Positions 1-3,263 of a stretch of 5,487 bases of DNA are shown in pieces. Under the pieces are notes generated by a model. The model saw only the letters and a program-made list of their open reading frames with translations. It made no database searches and was not told the DNA's origin. Location of the stretch: contig CAZNOT010000035.1 in assembly GCA_964574865.1 (NCBI GenBank), positions 1 through 5,487 of the forward strand, given 5' to 3'. How positions within the stretch are numbered: position 1 is the stretch's first letter; the number at the start of each line of letters is the position of its first letter. Position numbers and translations under genes: made by a program. The stretch comes from DATDYW01 sp964574865. Lineage in GTDB: Bacteria; Patescibacteriota; Minisyncoccia; Phycocordibacterales; JAACPR01.

Positions 1-28
1 GGGGGGAGATCACGGCGGGAACACTGGA

Positions 29-54
29 ACAGAAAAGCCGCTCTTTCAAGCGGC
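29..54 (-). terminator. Rho-independent terminator of tRNA-Leu
   Basis: Read on the minus strand, a perfect 6-bp stem (GCCGCT / AGCGGC, plus-strand 37-42 and 49-54) closes a 6-nt loop and is followed at once by TTTTCTGTT. It lies about 20 nt beyond the 3' end of the tRNA and in the same orientation, so it most likely ends the tRNA transcript. The tail, four T, then C, then more T, resembles the tails of the three plus-strand terminators in this window. Confidence 0.75.
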
Positions 55-74
55 GCGCTGCCCGGTCATTTTTG

Positions 75-157
75 TGCCGCCGGTCGGACTCGAACCGACA
101 TGCCCGTGAGGGCGAGGGGTTTTGAATCCCTTGCGTCTACCATTTCGCCACGGCGGC
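75..157 (-). tRNA. tRNA-Leu (anticodon CAA)
   Basis: This is a class II tRNA of 83 nt that decodes UUG. On the minus strand the 7-bp acceptor stem GCCGCCG/CGGCGGC is perfect and is followed by discriminator A, as expected for leucine. The D arm is GCG...CGC with GG and TAGA in the loop. The anticodon loop TTCAAAA has U33 followed by CAA. A long variable arm pairs GCCC with GGGC around TCAC, and the T arm is GTCGG-TTCGAGT-CCGAC. The 3' CCA is not encoded (the next bases are CAA), so it would have to be added after transcription. One oddity is the last pair of the anticodon stem, 31-39, which is A-C rather than A-U; the other four pairs are sound. The gene is transcribed away from the basic hypothetical gene at 262 and has its own terminator. 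Confidence 0.95.
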
Positions 158-170
158 ACGGGAGAGAGTA

Positions 171-222
171 CCCCGCCGAACCGCGGCGGGGCAAGCGCGC
201 CGCGCTCGGGCGCGCGCCGAGC
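171..222 (-). other. Two GC-rich hairpins in the 5' leader of tRNA-Leu
   Basis: Between the AT-rich promoter island and the tRNA lie two inverted repeats. One is an 8-bp perfect stem, CCCCGCCG/CGGCGGGG (171-178 with 184-191, 5-nt loop). The other is a 6-bp perfect stem, GCTCGG/CCGAGC (204-209 with 217-222, 7-nt loop). If the tRNA promoter lies near 237-265, both are in the precursor RNA just 5' of the mature tRNA. Neither is followed by a T-run on either strand, so they are not standard terminators. They could guide leader processing, act in transcriptional control, or simply reflect high GC. Confidence 0.5.
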
Positions 223-224
223 TA

Positions 225-253
225 TTGACATAAGAACAAAATACACATACTTT
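225..253 (+). promoter_or_regulatory. Sigma-70-type promoter for the hypothetical gene at 262
   Basis: A perfect -35 hexamer TTGACA (225-230) is followed, after exactly 17 bp, by TACTTT (248-253), which matches the -10 consensus at 3 of 6 positions including the first T, the A and the last T. The region is a marked AT-rich island in GC-rich DNA. The expected transcription start is near 260-261, directly at the ATG at 262, which implies a leaderless message. On the opposite strand the same island has a weak -10 candidate, TATTTT (242 to 237), that could serve the divergent tRNA gene, but no good -35 accompanies it. Confidence 0.65.
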
Positions 254-261
254 TCGGTCAG

Positions 262-765
262 ATGAAACTTTCCAAAAATAAAAAACGGTGGTTCGCTCGG
301 ATTGGGCGCGTCCTCCGCAAGGCCTTCGGGCCGATCCTGGGGAGAGGTTCGCCACCCCTGGAGAACCCGCCTCGGACCCCGGGCAAGGGGCATCTCTACG
401 AGTCGAAAAAACCCTACGGCCCAGGCCACCTGCCGCCCAGTCGCGCGGCCGCGAAAGAGCGGCTCGCCTGGCGGCGCGAGCAGGTCGACGACTGGTTCGA
501 CCGCGGCTTGGGCGAGCGATACAAGCGCGTCTCGCACGAGATACGCCAATGTCTCTACGAACGCCGGAAGCACACCTACCACGGTCAGCCCGAGGCGGTG
601 ATGGCTGCCGCGATCAAGGAGACCAAGTTCCTCAGGCGCTGGATAGAGCGCGCCTGCGGCCCGCCGACGCAACCCCGCTCGGGCCGCGACCGTCAGCGTC
701 CGCGCCAGGTGGATACCCGCCGCCGACCCTCGGCCGAACCGAGGCGACCTAGCCGCGGCGGGTAA
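262..765 (+). CDS. Hypothetical protein, strongly basic, 167 aa
   Basis: I do not recognise this protein. The reading frame looks real because third codon positions in the middle of the gene are strongly G/C, and the protein is rich in Trp, Tyr and Phe there. Residues 1-24 form a Lys/Arg-rich, possibly amphipathic segment (KNKKRWFARIGRVLRKAFG). Residues from about 60 to 132 look mainly helical and charged (motifs such as AWRREQVDDWFDRG and EIRQCLYERRKHTYHG). The last ~33 residues are Arg/Pro-rich and probably disordered. I see no signal peptide, membrane segment or cysteine cluster. The charge suggests nucleic-acid or membrane-surface binding, but that is inference only. The start at 262 is chosen because the consensus promoter at 225-253 places transcription almost exactly there; no Shine-Dalgarno is present. 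The first codons are A-rich, unlike the rest of the gene. Two overlapping plus-strand frames (from 288 and 302) were judged to be shadows. Confidence 0.65.
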   Translation: MKLSKNKKRWFARIGRVLRKAFGPILGRGSPPLENPPRTPGKGHLYESKKPYGPGHLPPSRAAAKERLAWRREQVDDWFDRGLGERYKRVSHEIRQCLYERRKHTYHGQPEAVMAAAIKETKFLRRWIERACGPPTQPRSGRDRQRPRQVDTRRRPSAEPRRPSRGG

Positions 766-778
766 AGCCGTCGCCCTT

Positions 779-817
779 AGCCGACCCGACGAAACCGTCA
801 GGCCGGCTTTTCTTTTT
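779..817 (+). terminator. Terminator after the basic hypothetical gene
   Basis: An outer stem AGCCG/CGGCT (779-783 with 804-808) and an inner stem GACG/CGTC (788-791 with 796-799) are separated by a 4-nt by 4-nt internal loop and are followed by TTTTCTTTTT (808-817). A longer-range pairing of AAAGCCG just after the stop codon with CGGCTTT is an alternative. The stem is weaker than those at 2580 and 3210, but the T-rich tail is unambiguous in this GC-rich context. It insulates parB from upstream transcription. Confidence 0.65.
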
Positions 818-840
818 CCCGCTCGCGCCTTCGGGTCGCG

Positions 841-849
841 TGCTAAAAT
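841..849 (+). promoter_or_regulatory. Extended -10 promoter of parB
   Basis: TGCTAAAAT (841-849) is an extended -10 element: TG, one base, then TAAAAT, which matches TATAAT at 5 of 6 positions. No recognisable -35 hexamer is found at the usual distance (around 821-826), which is tolerated for extended -10 promoters. Transcription should start near 856-857, leaving only about 2-3 nt before the parB ATG at 859. Confidence 0.6.
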
Positions 850-858
850 CGCCGCGTT

Positions 859-1869
859 ATGGGCGCCCCGGAGAACTCCGTCTTCCACAACAACGCGGTC
901 TTCTTCGTCGAGGTCGAGAAGATCAAGCCCAACCCGTTCCAGCCGCGCCGCGAGTTCGACGAGTCGAAGCTCCAAGACCTCGCCGACTCGGTGCGCACGT
1001 ACGGCGTGATGCAACCCCTGGTGGTGACCCGTCGCGAGATCGTGAAGGACGACGGCGGCATCGGCACCGAGTACGAGCTCATCGCCGGCGAGCGCCGCCT
1101 CCGCGCGTCGAAGCTCGCGGGCTTGCGCGAGGTGCCGGTCCTGATTCGCGCCCGCGAGGAGTCCGACCGCATGAAGCTCGAGCTCGCCATCATCGAGAAC
1201 CTCCAGCGCGAGGATCTCAACCCGGTCGACCGGGCCAAGTCGTTCAAGCAGCTCGCCGACACGTTCGGGCTCAAGCACCACGAGATCGCCGCGAAGGTGG
1301 GGAAGAGCCGCGAGTACGTCTCCAACACCATTCGCGTGCTCGCGCTCCCGCCCGAGATTCTCGAGGCGCTCAACAAGGGCGAGATTTCCGAGGGCCACGC
1401 GCGGCCGCTCCTCATGCTCACCGACCGTCCCGAGGAGCAGGGCGTGCTGTACCGCGAGATTCTGCTGAAGCGCATGACCGTGCGCGAGGCCGAGCGTATC
1501 GGCCGCAAGATCGCCTACGACAAGGTGCGCAAGAAGGAGCGCCAGTACGCGCCGGAGATCGTCGAGCTCGAGGAGGAGGTGGGCGAAATTCTTGGCACGC
1601 GCATCCACATCGAGCCGAAGGAGGTCGGCGGGAAGATCCACATCGATTTCTTCTCGGACGAGGATCTGCAGAACATTCTCTCGACGATCCGCCGCTCGCG
1701 GCTTAGCGCGCCGATCGCCGCGGCCGTCGCCGGCGACGAGGCGCTCCCGTCCGAGCCGCCCGTCTCTGTGGAGGAAGCGGCGATCGCCCGCGAGGATGTG
1801 CCGCCCGCAGAGGCCGAGAAGTCGGCGAACGACGACGACCTCTACGCGGTAGGTAGTTTCACGGTCTAG
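859..1869 (+). CDS. parB: ParB-family chromosome partitioning protein, 336 aa
   Basis: ParB binds parS sites, loads onto DNA as a CTP-dependent clamp and directs nucleoid segregation with ParA and SMC. The N-terminal ParB/Spo0J domain starts with IKPNPFQPRREFDE (residues 22-35). It carries YGVMQPLVV (48-56), the CTP-binding GERRLRA (77-83) and ENLQRED (113-119), all intact. A KorB-like helix-turn-helix follows (about 140-161, HEIAAKVGKSREYVSNTIRV), then the EGHARPLLML linker (178-187). A C-terminal dimerisation-type segment lies at about 248-285 (GGKIHIDFFSDEDLQNIL). The last ~50 residues are an acidic, Ala-rich tail that looks disordered. The length is a little above the usual 280-310, mainly because of this tail. 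The start is the first in-frame ATG after the extended -10 element; no Shine-Dalgarno is present. No parA gene lies in the window, although in many bacteria parA is directly upstream. No clear terminator follows. A noc or plasmid parB is less likely given the chromosomal neighbours. Confidence 0.95.
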   Translation: MGAPENSVFHNNAVFFVEVEKIKPNPFQPRREFDESKLQDLADSVRTYGVMQPLVVTRREIVKDDGGIGTEYELIAGERRLRASKLAGLREVPVLIRAREESDRMKLELAIIENLQREDLNPVDRAKSFKQLADTFGLKHHEIAAKVGKSREYVSNTIRVLALPPEILEALNKGEISEGHARPLLMLTDRPEEQGVLYREILLKRMTVREAERIGRKIAYDKVRKKERQYAPEIVELEEEVGEILGTRIHIEPKEVGGKIHIDFFSDEDLQNILSTIRRSRLSAPIAAAVAGDEALPSEPPVSVEEAAIAREDVPPAEAEKSANDDDLYAVGSFTV

Positions 1870-1886
1870 CCGCGTCGTCCCCGGCG

Positions 1887-1911
1887 AGGCTGGTCGCCCG
1901 AAGGGCAGCCT
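1887..1911 (+). other. Imperfect hairpin downstream of parB, no T-tract
   Basis: AGGCTG (1887-1892) can pair with CAGCCT (1906-1911), enclosing CCC/GGG around a GAA loop with a bulge on the left side. It sits 18 nt after the parB stop codon but lacks the T-rich tail present at the other terminators. It could be a weak or factor-dependent 3' end, or simply a structured 3' UTR, so parB transcripts may read through into the next gene. Confidence 0.35.
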
Positions 1912-1925
1912 GCTCTACCCTCGAA

Positions 1926-1954
1926 TTGACTTTAGAGGGAGTTCTGGTTGTATG
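1926..1954 (+). promoter_or_regulatory. Promoter for the hypothetical gene at 1964
   Basis: A -35 hexamer TTGACT (5 of 6 to consensus, 1926-1931) is followed after 17 bp by TGTATG (1949-1954), a poor -10 match. The predicted transcription start is near 1961-1963, directly before the ATG at 1964. A short inverted repeat (TGTATG, 4 nt, CATACA; 1949-1964) covers the -10 and the start site and could be an operator. The good -35 and the matching spacing to other genes here carry most of the support. Confidence 0.5.
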
Positions 1955-1963
1955 TGCGCATAC

Positions 1964-2578
1964 ATGGAACATTCAACAGCAACAAGCCCCGCGCACTCTC
2001 CGCACTCGTTTTTCCGAACCCTCCAGCGCACCAAGCTCGATACCGACGAGGTAAAGCGGCTCGTCGGCGAGCGGCGAATCGTCTTCTACCGGCGAGACCT
2101 CAAGTTTGCCGACCGCGCGCACTGGATTTTTTGGAGCGCGCCGAACGGTTGCGCGGCGCGGGCTGTCCTCACTACAGATTTCCGGAACATCGTGACGGTC
2201 ATGTCGTTCGATCGCGGGGTTGCAGCCGTCGAGCCGCTGGTGCCGCTCGCCCGGCAGCTCGCAGAGAACCCGACCACGGCTACCGTCATGTCCGACCTCA
2301 ACGGCGAAACATCGGTGCCTGTGCGCCTCGTGGTGCGCCCGAAATCGGCGTGGTCGCCGTCCGTCGTGTCGGCGCGGGTTTCGGTCAGGCACCTCGCGTC
2401 GGAGAACGTGCTTTCCGACCGGGCGTTCCTACGTGAGGTTGCGCGAGCCAACCCGACGCTGCTCCCGGCGCTCGTGTACCAGGCCGTGTTCGTGACCCGG
2501 GAAGAGGGCGGCGGCACCATTTCGTCGCACGTCTCTGTACCGGGAGCCGCTCTGTGGCCGGAGCGACCGTGGCGATGA
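1964..2578 (+). CDS. Hypothetical protein, 204 aa
   Basis: I do not recognise this protein. It appears soluble, with no signal peptide and no membrane helix. The first ~20 residues are Ser/Thr/His/Pro-rich. From there a mixed alpha/beta pattern follows, with segments such as DEVKRLVGERRIVFYRRDL, ADRAHWIFWS, VPVRLVVRPKSAW and LVYQAVFVTREEGG. Two Cys-poor beta-rich stretches suggest a compact single domain, but no catalytic motif stands out. The start at 1964 is preferred because the -35 at 1926 predicts transcription from about 1962, giving a leaderless message with A-rich first codons. An in-frame ATG at 1952 adds four residues and has a weak GGAG (1938-1941) 10 nt upstream, so it is the alternative if a longer transcript exists. 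The gene is closed by a strong terminator immediately after its stop, so it is likely a single-gene unit. Confidence 0.7.
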   Translation: MEHSTATSPAHSPHSFFRTLQRTKLDTDEVKRLVGERRIVFYRRDLKFADRAHWIFWSAPNGCAARAVLTTDFRNIVTVMSFDRGVAAVEPLVPLARQLAENPTTATVMSDLNGETSVPVRLVVRPKSAWSPSVVSARVSVRHLASENVLSDRAFLREVARANPTLLPALVYQAVFVTREEGGGTISSHVSVPGAALWPERPWR

Positions 2579-2579
2579 G

Positions 2580-2606
2580 CCGGCACGAGGTGCCGGATTT
2601 TCTTTT
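2580..2606 (+). terminator. Strong terminator after the 204-aa hypothetical gene
   Basis: A perfect 7-bp stem CCGGCAC/GTGCCGG (2580-2586 with 2590-2596) with a GAG loop is followed, after one A, by TTTTCTTTT (2598-2606). It begins one base after the stop codon at 2576-2578. The tail is the first part of a 19-bp sequence that recurs exactly at 3230-3248. Confidence 0.9.
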
Positions 2607-2616
2607 GGGCCGCGCC
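2598..2616 (+). repeat. 19-bp direct repeat, copy 1 (terminator tail)
   Basis: TTTTCTTTTGGGCCGCGCC is identical to 3230-3248. Both copies start exactly where the terminator stem ends (within one base) and continue 10 bp past the T-rich tail. A looser relative is at 808-817. Confidence 0.8.
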
Positions 2617-2621
2617 GAAAG

Positions 2622-2650
2622 TTGACGTTTCGTGCTTGGTCTGGCAGTAA
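2622..2650 (+). promoter_or_regulatory. Probable promoter for the HAD-like gene
   Basis: TTGACG (2622-2627) matches the -35 consensus at 5 of 6 positions. At 17 bp the -10 position reads CAGTAA (2645-2650), a poor match. The distance from the -35 to the ATG at 2658 (36 bp) equals that seen for the genes at 262 and 1964 within 1-2 bp, which supports the assignment and again predicts transcription from the start codon itself. Confidence 0.4.
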
Positions 2651-2657
2651 GTGACGC

Positions 2658-3188
2658 ATGAGTTCATTCAAAAAATCACGAATAATCTCCCTCGATATCG
2701 GAAACGTCCTGCTCGACCACGGTAGCCGCGACTCGAGGGCCGACCCCAGGACGATTCCCTCGCTGCCGCCGGTTGCTGGCGCCCGCGAAGGCGTCCAGAT
2801 GCTCCTGGCCGCCTTCGGCCGCGAGAACATCTTCGTCGTCTCCCGCTGCAGCGAAGAGGCCGAAGCGCCGCTCGCCGCTTGGCTCGTCTCTGCGGGGTTC
2901 GCCGGTGGGGGAGAAAACCAAATTGACCCACGGAACGTCCGGTTCTGCCGCGAGCGCGCCGGCAAGGCGAACATTCTCGGCGGCATTGGCGCGATTGCCC
3001 ACGTGGACGATCGGGCCGAGGTGTTGATCGCGACCGCCGGCCTCGCGACGCTCCGCTTGCGCGTCCTGTTCGCGCCGTCGCGGGGGGAGCTGTCGGACCT
3101 CTACCTCTCTAGTCTCCCGGGCCTCTTGATCGAGCCGGACTGGAGCTGCCTGGCGTCGACGCTGATTCGCGAGATCAGCCGGATGTGA
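2658..3188 (+). CDS. HAD-superfamily hydrolase-like protein, 176 aa
   Basis: This is probably a small magnesium-dependent HAD-fold hydrolase; the substrate is unknown. The four HAD motifs are in order. Motif I is ISLDIGNVLLD with nucleophile Asp13, motif II is FVVSRC with Ser62, motif III is Lys103 in the FCRERAGKANIL segment, and motif IV is HVDDRAEVL with Asp117 and Asp118. The second motif I Asp (two after the nucleophile) is Gly15. Asp-x-Gly-Asn also occurs in some phosphatases (YihX, as I recall), so activity is not excluded. The pattern FVVSRC...W...F...I-P-NVRFCR-R--KA...HVDDR matches, from memory, a widespread uncharacterised HAD group. The cap region between motifs I and II is very short, so substrate access is likely open. 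The ATG at 2658 lies where the -35 at 2622 predicts transcription to begin; no Shine-Dalgarno is seen. The early codons are A/T-rich. The gene has its own terminator and converges on topA. Confidence 0.8.
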   Translation: MSSFKKSRIISLDIGNVLLDHGSRDSRADPRTIPSLPPVAGAREGVQMLLAAFGRENIFVVSRCSEEAEAPLAAWLVSAGFAGGGENQIDPRNVRFCRERAGKANILGGIGAIAHVDDRAEVLIATAGLATLRLRVLFAPSRGELSDLYLSSLPGLLIEPDWSCLASTLIREISRM

Positions 3189-3209
3189 GCGGCTCGCGCC
3201 GACACCTCC

Positions 3210-3238
3210 GTCGCCCCCACCTGGGCGACTTTTCTTTT
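3210..3238 (+). terminator. Strong terminator after the HAD-like gene
   Basis: A perfect 7-bp stem GTCGCCC/GGGCGAC (3210-3216 with 3223-3229) with a 6-nt loop is followed directly by TTTTCTTTT (3230-3238). It lies 21 nt after the stop codon of the HAD-like gene. On the minus strand it has no T-run, so it serves only plus-strand transcription. Confidence 0.9.
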
Positions 3239-3248
3239 GGGCCGCGCC
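3230..3248 (+). repeat. 19-bp direct repeat, copy 2 (terminator tail)
   Basis: This copy is identical to 2598-2616 and begins directly after the terminator stem. Here the GGGCCGCGCC half also forms the left arm of the hairpin at 3240-3262, which copy 1 does not do. Confidence 0.8.
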
Positions 3249-3262
3249 CGGAGGGCGCGGCC
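3240..3262 (-). terminator. 10-bp GC hairpin at the 3' end of topA
   Basis: GGCCGCGCCC (3240-3249) and GGGCGCGGCC (3253-3262) form a perfect 10-bp stem with a 3-nt loop, starting one base past the topA stop codon. On the minus strand it is followed by CAAAAGAAAAG, so there is no U-tract. It is therefore not a standard factor-independent terminator for topA. It may block 3' exonuclease or act with a factor. Confidence 0.5.
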
Positions 3263-3263
3263 G

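Noticed and set aside
46..1641. A 531-residue open frame on the minus strand spanning the tRNA, the 262 gene and most of parB
   Set aside because: Its Leu/Val/Ala/Asp-rich product is the typical antisense shadow of a GC-rich gene, it crosses a terminator, two hairpins and a tRNA gene, and parB on the other strand has full domain support.
1916..1939. CCCTC/GAGGG inverted repeat around the -35 at 1926
   Set aside because: Only 5 bp with a long loop and no extension of pairing; expected by chance in such DNA.
1952..1963. ATG at 1952 as start of the 204-aa gene
   Set aside because: It lies inside the predicted -10 region, upstream of the expected transcription start; the weak GGAG 10 nt before it keeps it as an alternative.
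2086..2986. Minus-strand frames across the 204-aa gene and the HAD-like gene
   Set aside because: They run through two promoters and a terminator, have no motifs, and lie antisense to a frame with ordered HAD motifs.
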